Below, one piece after another: positions 1-10,943 of a DNA stretch of 64,000 nucleotides (position 1 is the first letter of the stretch; each line of letters starts with the position of its first letter). The translations under genes and the position numbers were made by a program. The notes under the pieces were generated by a model. That model saw only the letters and a list, made by a program, of their open reading frames with translations. It did no database searches and was not told the origin of the DNA. The stretch is from the NCBI GenBank assembly GCA_032718475.1, contig JAUCBJ010001062.1:36993-100992 (forward strand), in the 5' to 3' direction. This DNA is from Nemertoderma westbladi. Its lineage: Eukaryota > Xenacoelomorpha > Nemertodermatida > Nemertodermatidae.

Positions 1-604
1 AAATGCTCCATGGCATATATTTATGCCATGGTTATCCTTTGAGATGTACGGCTTGTTTGTTTGGTAGAGCAGTACTAGGGATGTTCTGTGAGCTGTTGGA
101 GCATTTCTAGGCAATATAATATGCTGCACACCAACTTTTGGCGGTAAATTCAAACCTATTTAGGCCTTATTAGAGTGTTGTATTGATACTGCAGTTCAGT
201 ACAATTGTACATTCAAGGCTTTATACGACTTGTTATACATCAGTATTCCCCTTAGCCCCCCCCCCCCCCCCCCCCCCCCCCCCATACGTTTATTAGACAG
301 TATCTAAGGTACCGAAGTCTGGATTCTGTTACTGGTAGGCTGTCTTATTGCACCAATAGATGTTTGTTTATTGTTTTGGTTACTGCCTACCGGTAAGTAA
401 CCTAGGTACTAACCCTAAATAGTCCTTCCCTAAGTAGTAATATTTCCATTCAGCCATTATAATTTCGCTATAATTTCGGACTGTCGGACACTATTGTCAC
501 GCGAATGTAACAATCCGGATATAGTCGTGTAGGATATACCGGTAGCCGACTACTGGACTAGACCTAATGCCCTAGTCAGCTCCAGTGTTGGAAATTGGCT
601 GAGA
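1..604. other. AT-rich noncoding lead-in with a poly-C tract
   Basis: No coding region is recognised. The main landmark is an uninterrupted run of 28 C at 256-283. Positions 360-600 may include the 5' noncoding part of the piggyBac remnant that starts coding at 605. I looked for a left terminal repeat (TTAACCC) and found only an imperfect 'ctaaccct' near 410. Confidence 0.5.
256..283 (+). repeat. Poly-C homopolymer, 28 nt
   Basis: A run of C only. Comparable C tracts occur at 14321-14346, 30826-30840, 32758-32771, 35461-35471 and about 55607-55621, all with C on the plus strand. Such tracts can form i-motif or G-quadruplex structures and their length is often wrong in assemblies. Confidence 0.9.
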
Positions 605-1073
605 ATGCCATACCCAGTACGGCAACGAAAACCACCCCATTCTTATGGTTTTTCGGGAGTGGATTCAGATGAAGACATAGACGAAGATGGTAGTGAGGCT
701 GACACAGCTGGCAGTGACGACGACAGTGTTAGTGGTACCGGTAGTAGCGATGACGACGATGACCGCTTTATGCTCCCTGAATCCAATGTTTGGAAATCGA
801 TTGACACACAAGAACGAATCGAAAGGACAAATCGACTAACACAAGTACCAACACGAGCCATCCCACACAAGCGTCAAATCTTTGCCAGCCGTGACAACCA
901 CTCACAAGTTGGTCAAACTGGATCCATCTGGAAAGGTACTGTCCCCGCAGAAGCGTTGCCGTGTGTGTTGGAAAAATCGTACTTACAAAAGATCGCGCTA
1001 TATTTGCCCAGCTTGTCCTGATAAGCCTGGACTTTGTCCAACCTGCTTTGGAGAATATTCTCACTCAAATTGA
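605..1073 (+). pseudogene. piggyBac transposase: N-terminus fused to C-terminal zinc finger, catalytic core deleted
   Basis: Two frames share one message-length stretch. Codons 1 to about 92 of the first frame give the acidic N-terminus, including a DDDDD run near residue 50. The second frame gives the cysteine finger with pairs CRVC, CPAC and CPTC over about 40 residues and stops at 1073. In intact piggyBac proteins (about 550-650 residues) these parts are separated by the RNase H-fold DDD domain, which is missing here. The start at 605 is the first ATG of the acidic frame. Non-functional as a transposase. Confidence 0.7.
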
Positions 1074-1701
1074 TTATAGATTGGTAAATTGGTAATAATT
1101 ATTTTGTTTTTATTAGTGTGTTGCTGTTATTATTTTGTTGAATCATTTATAATTGGCCTGTTGCTGTTACCTATTATTTTGTTGAATCAAAGAATCGATC
1201 AATCAAAATCAATAACCGATCAATCAATCAATAACTTGTGATAAAAAATATTTTTTATCTCGAAATTATATTTCTACAAAAAGTTTTTGGGAGAGAAAAT
1301 GTAAAGAAATATGTTTTCCTATTGAAACAAAAATCGATCAATAAATTGATAAATAAAAATCAATAATTGATCAATCAATCAATAAATTTTGCTCAAAAAT
1401 GATTTTTTACTTGAAATTCAAATTCTACATAAAAATTTAAGTCAGAATATGTAAAAATTATTTTAAATTATAAACTATTGTACAAATCAATTAATTGATA
1501 AATAAATTGATCAAAATCAATAACTAATCAATAAATCGATAAATTTGAAAAAAATTAAAAATCATCCAGAAATTCGGAATCTACAGATCATTTTGTGTAA
1601 GAAAAGTAAAATGGACATTTCTGAATAAAACTTTCAATTTTTCCAATTTTACGGAGCATTGGCCCACACTTATTTTAAAGCACTGGGCTGGAAAGGGTTA
1701 A
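605..1701 (+). mobile_element. piggyBac remnant, internally deleted
   Basis: The first ORF (605-1021) opens with a short basic stretch and then a long acidic D/E/S stretch, as in piggyBac transposase N-termini. From about 880 a different frame (882-1073) encodes the Cys-rich C-terminal finger of piggyBac transposases: CRVC, then CPAC, then CPTC, ending YSHSN. The central DDD catalytic domain is absent, so roughly the middle 400 codons were deleted and the two ends fused out of frame. On the right, 1678-1701 reads towards GGGTTAA. Its reverse complement, TTAACCCTTTCCAGCCC, has the form of a piggyBac terminal repeat with its TTAA target site at 1698-1701. No matching left terminus is visible. 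It cannot encode a working transposase. If both ends are intact it could be mobilised in trans. The family call is fairly safe; the element limits are inferred. Confidence 0.7.
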
Positions 1702-1805
1702 AATTACGAATTTTAAGGGTCGAAAAATATCGCGTTATTTTGGCCCTTTTTTTTATTTTTTTTGGGGCCAAAAGTTAACCCCTTCTCAAAAGATTAAGAA
1801 AAAAA
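1074..1805. repeat. AT-rich stretch with three degenerate units rich in ATCAATCAAT
   Basis: Runs of 'gatcaatcaatcaataa' recur near 1195-1235, 1330-1390 and 1490-1550. Each is followed by a related AT-rich segment containing 'aaattc...tctaca', giving a degenerate tandem repeat of about 150 bp. The right end of the piggyBac remnant appears to fall inside this stretch (1698-1701). A small inverted repeat, TTTTGGCCC with GGGCCAAAA around a T-rich loop, lies at about 1738-1775. No coding signal was seen. Confidence 0.6.
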
Positions 1806-2219
1806 TTACGGCAAAGAATATACCAATTTTATTGTAAAGTCTTCTCTTTCGAGTTGGTTTCGAAAAGAATTTTCGTGTTCGATTCTCAGTTTATCGTTCC
1901 GACTCCGCTGGGTATGATATTTAAATAGGACCATTTCCCTTTTGGTGTCGATATCGTCCGTATCGTGTAAATCGATAGGATGACCAGTAGTTAAGAAGTC
2001 CATATACGTACCATTACGACGCGTATAGCGAGCGGTGAATTTTCTATAGTTCAATTCACGCGTGAGTTGTTCCTTTGACATTAGCGGTTCGATATAACGA
2101 CCATCGTCCTCCGTAGTAGTTGGACTAGCGTCGCCGCGTATTAAACTATCAACAAACGCTTGCAATGGTAGGGTATATCGCTCCCTGATACCAAGATCAT
2201 CCTTCATCATCTCAGTCAC
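1806..2219 (-). CDS. Unrecognised ORF, 137 codons
   Basis: Not recognised. The frame is open upstream of the first ATG for at least eight more codons (HIAAV before the Met), so the true start may lie further out or the ORF may be an exon or fragment. The product is charged and polar, with an acidic centre (DLHDTDDIDTKRE) and a basic C-terminal half (HTQRSRNDKLR). No signal peptide, membrane segment or cysteine motif is seen. Composition and length are compatible with a real coding fragment, but no partner domain lies nearby. Chance ORF remains possible. Confidence 0.3.
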   Translation of the reverse strand: MTEMMKDDLGIRERYTLPLQAFVDSLIRGDASPTTTEDDGRYIEPLMSKEQLTRELNYRKFTARYTRRNGTYMDFLTTGHPIDLHDTDDIDTKREMVLFKYHTQRSRNDKLRIEHENSFRNQLEREDFTIKLVYSLP

Positions 2220-3911
2220 AGCTGCTATATGAGTTTATCGAATTTATAATTAATTATATTTAGGCCAGCGGTTGTCGCTGCCTACCCCTCAATGCCCCCG
2301 GACAGCGCAAGATCCTCAACGCTGATGTACTGTCGCCGATGTGCCTTTCGCCAACGTAGTAGCTACACAACGACAACAATACCAGCGTGAGTCACTCCAC
2401 TGTCCGTCCCAAGGGCTCAGATTTACTTCAGGTTCTTACTGCAGAGGTAGGGCTACTTTCACAACTGCGACTCGCTACTGTAAACACACTTTAGTAGTAA
2501 CATTCACCTATAAACGCACAAATTCCACGCAACTGTCACAAATTGTACACATTCTGTCACACATTCGGGTCATTTGTCCGTTAGTCAAGTGCCTTCCAGA
2601 ATGCCACGTTATTATTATGTATCCTTGGATACTAGCAGTGTGCTATTTATTCCTTATGTTATTCAATATTATACTCGCTTATATTAACTCGCTTCTAATT
2701 CTAGCGTGGTTGTTGCTATGGTGACATTATGGAAAGCTAGCAGTAGAATTAGGGTAATTCTCATGCATACAGATCTGGGATGCTATTTAATAGTAATTCT
2801 TTAATTGTCAATATTCCTCTTTATACATGATTTTATGAATTTTATCGGCTATTGACACTATATTGGAGATTCTCGCACACTAATACACTTAATAGGGTGA
2901 ATCTCCGCTCCCATGATCTATTAATTTATGGAATTTTGGGAATGTTATAAATTGTATAAAATGACAATTTATCAAATTCATGAGAGGATATGAATTTAAA
3001 TTTATTCCCGTAAATTTTATTATTTAATGTTAAAATAGACACAATTTTATTCCAGAGCATGTCTGGGAACTAGGATCCTTAATTCTAGGAATTTTGTCCT
3101 TTTAAGAGTATCGGTAAGTGCTACGATATCTTAATCGACTAGAATTTCAAAGGATCTGTGTTCTAACAGATTTTGGATTTCTAGATTTTTGTAAATATTA
3201 ACTAATTAATATTTAAGATGGGCACCAAATTATTCCAGAACTTGTCTGGGGACGTTAACCACTGATTCTAGAATTTTGTCTTTCAAGTATATCGGTGGGT
3301 GCCGCGATATCTTAATCGACTAGAATTAAAGATGGTCAAAGGGTTTAACAGATTTATTTTGCGTTTTACGCTACTGTTAAAGGGACATCACGCTACTATA
3401 TGTATTATTTAATATACGGTATGAGAGCAATATTGCAAGAAGCAATGTCAGTGAGAAGAGGCAAGTCGTTTCCAAGGTCTACCCAGAGCTTGGTTTAGCT
3501 GAGACACGAGGATCTGAACTTTGCATTCCTAATACTCTACTTACCAATAATACTTGAGTATAGTAGGAGCTTTATTGTACTTTAATAAGTACGGACATTT
3601 CATCTTACTGTAGTCACGTATTTATAATATGATACGGACAGTAAGGAAAGAGAAAAAGAATTATTTCTCGCCGTTGCACTAAATATATAATAGAAGTAAT
3701 TAAGTAATAAACACTAATATATATTGCACTAATCTACTAAATAATCGCTAAAATAACATTCTACTAAAATAAAATTAAAGAAAACGATTATAATAAAATT
3801 ACGTAATAATACATACATAAATATAAAAATAATAAAAACAAATATAAAATAATGTAGTCACACACCCACTCCAGACGCGGTTACATTGGGGAGTCCCTAG
3901 ATGTTTGTTGG
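2220..3911. other. Noncoding stretch with one tandem duplication
   Basis: The plus-strand frame at 2341-2724 has a hydrophobic end but no recognisable domain, so I do not call it. The clearest structure is a direct duplication of about 180 bp. The segment near 3045-3190 ('ttattccagagcatgtctgg', then 'gatatcttaatcgactagaa') recurs at about 3228-3345 with several substitutions. The rest is AT-rich, with nothing recognised. Confidence 0.5.
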
Positions 3912-4090
3912 CCATGACTTTCTTGAGACGCATCTTAAAGGACACTGGCCTTGAAGATGCGGATGATCTAGCAAATGTCATGGGTGATAGGGAGTTGTGG
4001 CGGTGCAATTTTGTTGACAAGCCGGCACAGCATTCTTAAAAATGCAGCTGCAATGCAGCATGCCGATCCTAGTAGTAGTAGTAGTACTAG
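3912..4090 (+). mobile_element. LINE-A 3' scrap (last about 40 codons plus 3' tail)
   Basis: This matches the 3' end of the full-length LINE-A at 15515-19328: the coding end (MTFLRRILKDTG..., VDKPAQHS), then a short 3' UTR 'aaaatgcagctgcaatgcag' and a (TAG)n tail. The copy is 5'-truncated to about 180 bp, as is common for target-primed insertions. The right side joins BEL-1 sequence directly at about 4090. The left side is unrelated sequence, and no target duplication joins the two flanks. The scrap therefore marks a breakpoint, not a clean insertion into BEL-1. Confidence 0.85.
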
Positions 4091-4862
4091 TATCATTGTG
4101 CTAGAGAAACGATCCCTTAAGCGCATCTGTGGATTTCTCAACAACAGGAAATACTTATCGGAATCTTCATAGCATTGCAGGAGTCTCAGTATCTGCTTAT
4201 TGGTTTCTTCATGCTCCTGGTAACTGATCTTCTCCGTCAGAAACCTATCTGATACTTTGTATTTGGGAAGATCTTTAATAGCATGGACCTGCGCAGATGT
4301 TTGTGGAGCGGTATCACTAGCGATCTTCTTCCTGGCGTAGTGATGATGGAAGCATCGCTTCAAGTACGCGACGGCCTTACAAAGCCGATTCCAGGAACTA
4401 TAGTGAATTATCGCTCTCTGCAGGAGGGGTGAGAGTCACTGCGAAACGTCTGGTGTTCCAGATCTCCAGTCTCTTTCTCTAATTTCCACAACGGATTTAT
4501 TTGTGGCGGGGAAGTTTAGATCCACAGCGTCGTCTCCGGAAATGTGTAGTACAGACAGATCTATCACAGGTTTAAATAACTTCGATTTACTCGTCCGGGT
4601 TTTAGGTTTGACTTTCTCCGCTCCCTTGGCTTGTCTAATCTCAGCAGTGGTAAGATGAGGAGGCCATTCATCTTCTTCTTTACTGAGGAAGTCGGGTCCA
4701 CCTAACCAGTCCGGAGTATCTATCAGTTCTTGAGGAGTTGCTCCTCTGGAGGCGATGTCGGCTGGATTAATCGTCCCAGGGCAATGTCTCCATTGATCTA
4801 CTTTAGTGCGACTAAGTATAATGGCTACTCTGTTGGTAACAAAGACACTAAACTGACAGACT
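4091..4862 (-). pseudogene. BEL-1 end of RNase H and pre-integrase linker, truncated
   Basis: Read on the minus strand, this continues pol after the frameshift near 4865: a stretch ending PADIASRGATPQELIDTPDW, then an acidic linker, a TGA near 4437, and a His/Lys-rich segment (KRCFHHHYARKK) that in BEL elements precedes the integrase zinc-binding region. At about 4090 the sequence switches to the LINE-A scrap and the integrase is lost. Confidence 0.65.
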
Positions 4863-6356
4863 TCATTGGTTATATACTATACTATATTGGTCGATCTGTT
4901 CTGTTACATTCCGGCCGATGGCTGTAGCGTATAGAGCCGCTTTTAACTCCACTCGAGGAACTCGTAGTTTGTTGTTTATTAAGGCCTTAGAGGTGACCAA
5001 GGCGACTTTAATTCCATCCGGAGTTTCAACCCTCAGGTAGGCTACTATACCTATTCCCATATCGCTGGCGTCTCCAAATACATGGAGTTGATAGGAATAC
5101 GTGGGGAGAATGTGACCAAAGTATGAACGGGAAATCGTAAAGTTCTCGATGGATGGTAAAGAATCTTCCCATTTCATCCACTTCTTTAGTAGTTCTCCCT
5201 TAAGTGGATTGTCCCACGAGAGATTTTCAAGCCACATTTGTTGTACTAAACTCCGAGCAACCAATATAACTGGGCTAATAAATCCCAATGGATCGAAATA
5301 AGTGCTCAGGATACTTAAACAAATCCGTTTAGTTCGAACTGGATTATCTCGCTGTTTCAGCTGGAAAAACAGGATATCTCTTTCCGTGTCCCATTTCAAA
5401 CCAAGCGTCTTGGTTTCTGGAAGATCGTCCTTGATTAGGTCCAGATCTTTAACTCCTCGGTCTTCTACCGGGATCGATTCCAGAAACTCACGGGAGTTGC
5501 TAGTGAATTTGGTTAGTCGAAACCCACCACGTTTCAAGCACTCTACCATTCCCTTGGTGACATCAATGGCTTCTTCCACTGATGGGAGGGACTTTAAATT
5601 GTCGTCCATGTATATAACCCGTTTGATGTTGTCGATAACCGCTTTAGAGAAGGCATCTCGGTTGTCATCAGCAGTGGTACGCACTACTGAACAAGCGTTC
5701 GAGGGGCTCGAGACGATCCCGAAAGCTTGGATGGTCATCCAGTAGTCCACCGGTTTTTGGTTGAGGTCTCCTTCAGGCCACCACAGAAATCGTAGGCTGT
5801 CTCGATCCCTATCCAGCGCCTTGACTTGTAAGAACATGCCTTCTATATCCGAAGTGAAGGCGATCAAATATTGCCGTAATCTTAAGAGTATTCCCAACAA
5901 GGATTGGAGTAAGTTGGGTCCCGGCAACAACTCAGAGTTAAGGGATTGGCCCATGTAAAGGGCGGAGCCGTCAAATACTACACGGACTTCGTTGGGTTTA
6001 CCGGGTTTGGGAACGTAATGATGTGTTAGATAGTACGTTCTCTCAGTTATGGGTGTTTCTTCCGGTACTCGCTCCGCATATCCCTTATCGATGAATTTCT
6101 TCAGCTGGGTCTTGTACATCTCTTTAGCTGAAGCATTTGCCGTAAGGCGCCGATGTAGTTGCGCGATTCTCTTCTCCGCCAAGGGTCGGTTATTTATAAA
6201 GTTGGGTTCTCGCCGTTGGAATGGCAGACCAATCTCATACCTACCTTGATCTTTAAGAAAACGTGTAGTCGTTTCCTGGATCTGCTTGGCTCTTTCCTCC
6301 TCGACCGATAGTGCTTTGTCATAGGAATTAGGCTCTACAGCTTCTTGAGTGAAGAA
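4863..6356 (-). pseudogene. pol: BEL-1 reverse transcriptase and RNase H
   Basis: The frame is open from just after the TGA at 6357-6359. It includes the classic BEL/Pao RT blocks VRVVFDGSA, DIEGMFLQV and FLWWPEGD and the catalytic box YMDD. Most BEL elements have YVDD at this position. The thumb and the first RNase H motif (HVFGDASDMGIGIVAYL) follow. The frame breaks near 4865. The RNase H then continues in another frame to NPADIASRG and a linker, with a further TGA near 4437. Integrase is not present. The enzyme would copy the element RNA into DNA in a cytoplasmic particle; this copy is dead. Confidence 0.85.
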
Positions 6357-8813
6357 TCATACGGCGTGTTCATCGCGAATCTTCGCGTTATATCGATCTA
6401 TCACCTCATTCAGTTCGTCGTTGTAATCGACTTGTCCACCCAGATGGATGAGATGACACAGGTTCACTTGGTTTTGCCAAGTTTCGTTTTCTGTGAGGAG
6501 ATCGATTGTGTTTTCCTCGTCGAATAGTTGATGAATATCGTCATTATCTGAGGAGTATGGTGTTCCCTCAGGTGTGGTGTCTCCCTCACTGATTTCTTCT
6601 TCCCATTCACTCACCTGATGGACTTGGTCTTTAGGTAGCCTTTCCATGAGTGCCCTATGGGAAGGTCCAGTGAAGTACCAACCTACTCTTGTTCTTCCCG
6701 CATAGGTTTGCAATGGTTGCGGTCGAGCAGGCCGTTTCTCTAATGTCTCAAGCGCCTCATGCGCATTTTGGCCGATGAGTATCTGTACCCCTGGGTAGTC
6801 GGTGTTGAATCTAGGTATCGCATGCTGCTGGGTGAATCGTCTTCATCCCAGTTATAAGGTTCCACTTGGCTGGTAGCAAAGTTCTTTATCGCCACCATTT
6901 TTACTGACCTTATACTGTGTTCTCCTAGTTCATCCTGGGGAGTGGACAACGCGCCTACATAGTAGTCTGTAGCTACTGTAGATTTCCAAACCTGCATAAT
7001 TCCTGAAAGGTTCAACTTAGTTCGGAACTTGGGTTGTCCTGCAAAGATGTCTTCGGCTAGTTCTTTGTCGATGAATGTTCCTGTGCTGCCGGAGTCCAGG
7101 AGGGCGTTGACTATAAAACTCTTACCTGATCCATGGACTCTTAGCTGAACTACGGGGAATTCCCGGATTCCGACGTTGGAAGTTGGCGCTTTCCAAGATG
7201 GTTGTCGGTCAGGAATAACCGGGTGCACTTCGTTATTGGTTTCAGTCTCATACGTAAGTGCTCGATACACCACGGTGTTTATCATATAACAGGATTCGTT
7301 TTTGTCGGAGAATTCGTCCGTGTAAAATCCTTCCATCTCAGAACTGTGGTCTGTGTCATTCACATCACTGAATTGGACATGTAGTTCGGACTCACTTACC
7401 TGACTCGGGCTGTTTCTTTCAAATTTGGTGTGCAGCAAGATATGATGTTTCGCGCCGCACTTAGCACACCTCGCGTCGGAGTAACAGGTTCGCCTTTGGT
7501 GTCCCTGTCTGAGACAATTATAACACAACCGCTTATCCCATGTGACTTCGCGTCTATCCTTTAAGGATTTCTTTAAGAATTTATCACACACACTTAAACG
7601 ATGGGGCCCGTCGCACAATGCACATTTTGGTTTGATATTACTTACTTTACCTTGGGTAGTGTTGTGCACACTCGTTCTTTCCTCGGGCTTTCTTCCATGA
7701 ATTCTCTTAGGGGACGTAGGAGGAGTTTTTGTTACCTCTTCTCTCCTGTCACTGGTTCGAGACTTAAATTTACTTACGTCTTTAGGTGCTTTGTTGACAT
7801 AGTAAGATCTTTCGGTGTCTTTCCCGCTGTTTTCCTCTTGAGAGGTTTGGCTTTCGCCGTCATCTGTATAACACACTGGTGTTACCTTTCTCCTAGAAAC
7901 GGGTTTTTCACTTACCTTGTTTTCCGGTGTCTTCTCTCGGGACTGTTTTAGGAGTTGTAATTTTACCTCTCCATTTAAGAATGACATGAGATCATCCATA
8001 GTAGGGTCTCTTTGTTGTTGTTCCATCATATAGAGAACTCTTTTGTCCCAACGAGTACCCACTCCACCCTTTGGCAAGGTAGATGCTACGGCTCCAATAA
8101 CAATAGAACTCTGATATTCATGAGACTTACCTAGCCAATCTAACTGTCTACATATTTCCTGGATCTCATCGGAAAATTCTATAATCCCGCTGCTAAAAAA
8201 CTTTCGGGGCGCTACTAATTTCGCATACAAATACCTAGCTATGTTAGTCCTATTACCATACCTGATGTTTAGTGTATCCCAAATTTGTCTTAATCCATCG
8301 GGATCCAATAAACTTTAACGCCATTAACTTGGGAGATCCTTCCAAGCACTCGATGAGGAATCTAAGTTTCTCTCCGTTAGATAGTACAGAGTTCTGTATG
8401 TTATCTTTGTAATATTCATTAAAAGGTGACCATTTCATCTCATCTCCATTGAACTTGACTATCTCTCCCACCTTTACTGCTTGACGGGCTTCGGTTCTAG
8501 CCATTTGACGCGTAAAACTTTCTTGGGCCATCGTATTATTTAATATCGAGTTATCGGTATATAAATTTCTCGGATTATGATCAGTTCTATATGGAATATC
8601 ATTATCAACAGGTTTACAATTATCCCTAATAGGGTTTACTATAGGAGTTTCTACTTCACTAGCAGTATAGATGCGTGTAGGCTCCACACCTTGCGCATGA
8701 AATACTTCAGACCTAACAGGTTGACACATTGTTACAGGGGGTGGTGGTATACCCCTTTGTATATTTACCAATTTATCGCGTTCTAACGCGATACTCTGCT
8801 GCACTTCTTGCAA
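6357..8813 (-). pseudogene. gag-pro: BEL-1 gag (C-terminal half) and aspartic protease
   Basis: Three reading segments of one polyprotein. From 8813 the gag core reads FNGDEMKWSPFNEYYKD...LIECLEGSPKLMALKF, matching the capsid-like region common in BEL gag. A frameshift near 8310 leads into DPDGLRQIWDTLNIRYGN. Zinc knuckles follow (CALC, CYNCLRQGHQRRTC, CAKCGAKHHILLH). The protease carries LLDSGSTGTFID, with catalytic Asp in DSG. A second frameshift near 6835 passes into the protease end (VQILIGQNAHEAL) and an acidic linker to the TGA at 6357. Gag packages RNA; the protease cleaves the polyprotein. Confidence 0.8.
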
Positions 8814-8825
8814 CTCTAACCTACA

Positions 8826-10943
8826 TTATCTTACTGTTCCCTTTAACTGCTGAACAGTCCCCTCCAACTCCCGGACCTGCTGGGAGGAACACACACGGTG
8901 TTCCCTCAGCTGCCCGAGCAAGAGACCCATCTCCCGCCATCCCTCATCCACCCACCCCACTGCCGAAGCGGGGGCCACCAACATAGTAGCGGGTAGACGA
9001 GGGACGACAGGCGACAAATCATTGATGTCTCGCTCGGCGTCCAGGATGGGGACTGATTCAGGGGCTATTCTACTGGGCACAGGTAGTTTAGTACTGTGCA
9101 AAGGGAATTTAGAGTTAGGTTCTGGAAGTACAGGGGTCTCTATCACAGAGGGGGTGGCTTTGAGAACGGGCCCAATTATTTCAGGCTCATCTACTATAGT
9201 AGGGAGTCTTTCTACTCTAATAATTTGGTCTGTGGGTTCTGCACTACCTAAGTCTACACTAGCTAGTTGCCTTCTCACAGCTGGGGGCAAATTAAGCAAT
9301 TTCTGATGGTGTGGCGTTCTTCTACGTCTGATGGAACGAGATCTATTTCCTCCACCTTCAGGATCTGTTGTATCGCCTTCATCAGATGATGTAAATCCCT
9401 GTCTCTTGGGAGTAGATCGACTTATCATCTGCATCTGACTAGCTGTTCTCTGTTTATTTAAGTAGTCTTGCATCACTTGAAGATTTTCCAAATCTAGTTG
9501 GGCTGTCTCTTCAGATGCCCTCCGTTCTGCTTCTACCACTGCCTCTGCCGCTTTTCTTTCCGCTTCTGCCGCCTTTCTTTCCACTTCTGCCGCTGCAGCT
9601 GCCGCCTTTCTTTCCACTTCTGCCGCTTTTCTTTCCGCTTCTGCCCCCTTTCTTTCCACTTCTGCCGCTGCAGCTGCCGCCTTTCTTTCCGCTTCTACCG
9701 CCTTTCTTTCCACTTCTGCCGCTGCCGCTGCCGCTTTTCTTTCAGCTTCTGCCGCTGCCGCTGCCTTTCTGTCTTCTATCCGTTTTTTCTTCAATTGCTC
9801 TCCTTGGACCCTAGTGATGAGGATGTTTTCATCAAATTTAGCCTGGTCCGCGGCTAACATTTCCGCATCTAATGAGTCTAACACAAACTTGGCTCCCTCA
9901 CTATTAGGGCAAAGTCCAGATAGCCGTCTCCTTAGCTCTTTGTCACCTATAAATCGTTGATAGTCCGACAGATAGATGTCAATGGCGTCCTTCTTCTGAG
10001 GTCTCTCGGATGTAACTTCGCTTTCCACCTGAGAAAAGGTAGCGTCTGTTGATTCTCTGTGGGTCGAGCGCTCAGTTAGCTGAATTTTCCATTGGGTCGT
10101 TCCTTGGACTTTAAGACTCACCCGTTGGAACCAGGTTTTTATGGCAACTTGCAACGACGTGTCTTGGCTTCTCTTCGAGGCTTCCTCAAAGGCCAAAAGG
10201 ATTAGTCTGATTCTTAGGATTCGTTCTCGAACTTGATAAAGCAGCTCTCCCTGCTCTTGAGGTCCTTGGGGATGTTGAAACAGTTGTTCCTCTAATCGCT
10301 CCAAAGAGCTGAAGAATCCCTGTACATATCCTGCTGCCGACCTCTTCCACACAGCTGGATCTCTTGTGTCCTTTGTCACTCCCATCCTATATAAGTCCTC
10401 CCAGGCAGCTTCCGATAAGTTAAACGGGAGTCCGGGTCCGGGGAAGTTCCATTGAGTCTCGACAATAGACTCCAGTTCTTCCTTTGTGTATCCCGCATAA
10501 CTGTCCTTGGTCGATCGCTTACTTCTCGCCCAATCGATTTGATGTTCCTCCACCGCAATCAATACCCTAGTGAGTACGGCTTCAGGAAGAATGAGAAGTG
10601 GGTCCGAATAAACTGCTTCTGCCATCTTTGTTCCGTGCTCGGGTGTCAACTCTACAGTATCTGAACTACTGGAGCTATCGGGCCGCTGAGAAATAAGTTC
10701 TCGGTTCGGGTGTTGCTGCTGTTTAACAGCTGCCTCTTGGTCCCGCTTGACTTGAGCCCGAGTGCCTATAATGGACCTACGGTGTTGGACTAGCCTAGGG
10801 TCTGATACTACTACTGGAGGGATGACCTTTCTCACAGTAGGAGGGGACTTGGACTTTGGTCTAAGATGTTCTGCACTCCTGTCTGAGTCGCAGACTGTTC
10901 TTTCTAGGAGACTATCTGACAGAGTTTGCTTTGTGTCAGCCAT
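8826..10943 (-). pseudogene. gag: BEL-1 gag N-terminal extension with Ala/Glu/Arg/Lys coiled coil
   Basis: A 705-codon frame from the first ATG at 10943 to a TAA at 8826. The same frame continues downstream as gag, so the TAA is an in-frame stop. About residues 380-480 consist of repeated ERKAAAAAAEVERKA-type units, predicted as a long alanine-rich coiled coil. The DNA there (about 9500-9780) is a coding tandem repeat. An arginine/serine-rich patch and a proline/valine-rich tail follow. Such a long N-terminal extension before the capsid-like region is larger than in most BEL gag proteins I know. It may serve assembly, or it may reflect repeat expansion. Confidence 0.6.
9500..9780 (-). repeat. 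In-frame coding tandem repeat (coiled-coil units)
   Basis: Short units on the plus strand of the form 'gccgcctttctttccacttctgcc' and 'gccgcttttctttccgcttct' repeat with internal GCTGCAGCT insertions. On the minus strand these encode alternating ERKAAE, VERKA and AAAAA blocks. All unit lengths keep the frame. Confidence 0.85.

Larger units (their letters stand above)
4091..10943 (-). mobile_element. BEL/Pao LTR retrotransposon BEL-1, decayed, 3' part missing
   Basis: In element order (high to low coordinate) it has a long gag N-terminus (10943-8826), gag with zinc knuckles plus protease (8825-6357), then RT and RNase H (6356 to about 4437) and the linker before integrase (about 4430-4091). 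Integrase and the 3' LTR are absent, cut off by the LINE-A scrap. I count two in-frame stops (8826, 6357) and frameshifts near 8310, 6835 and 4865, plus a TGA near 4437. The 5' LTR should lie above 10943 but cannot be delimited because no second LTR copy exists for comparison. Assignment to BEL/Pao rests on the RT consensus (RVVFDGSA, FTSDIEGMFLQV) and the gag-protease layout. Confidence 0.85.

Noticed and set aside
2341-2724. Plus-strand ORF with hydrophobic C-terminus
   Set aside because: No domain, no upstream context, and the hydrophobic end comes from AT-rich DNA.
9498-9857. Plus-strand ORFs rich in Phe, Cys and Pro across the BEL-1 coiled-coil repeat
   Set aside because: They are antisense frames of the gag repeat, with periodic composition and no independent support.
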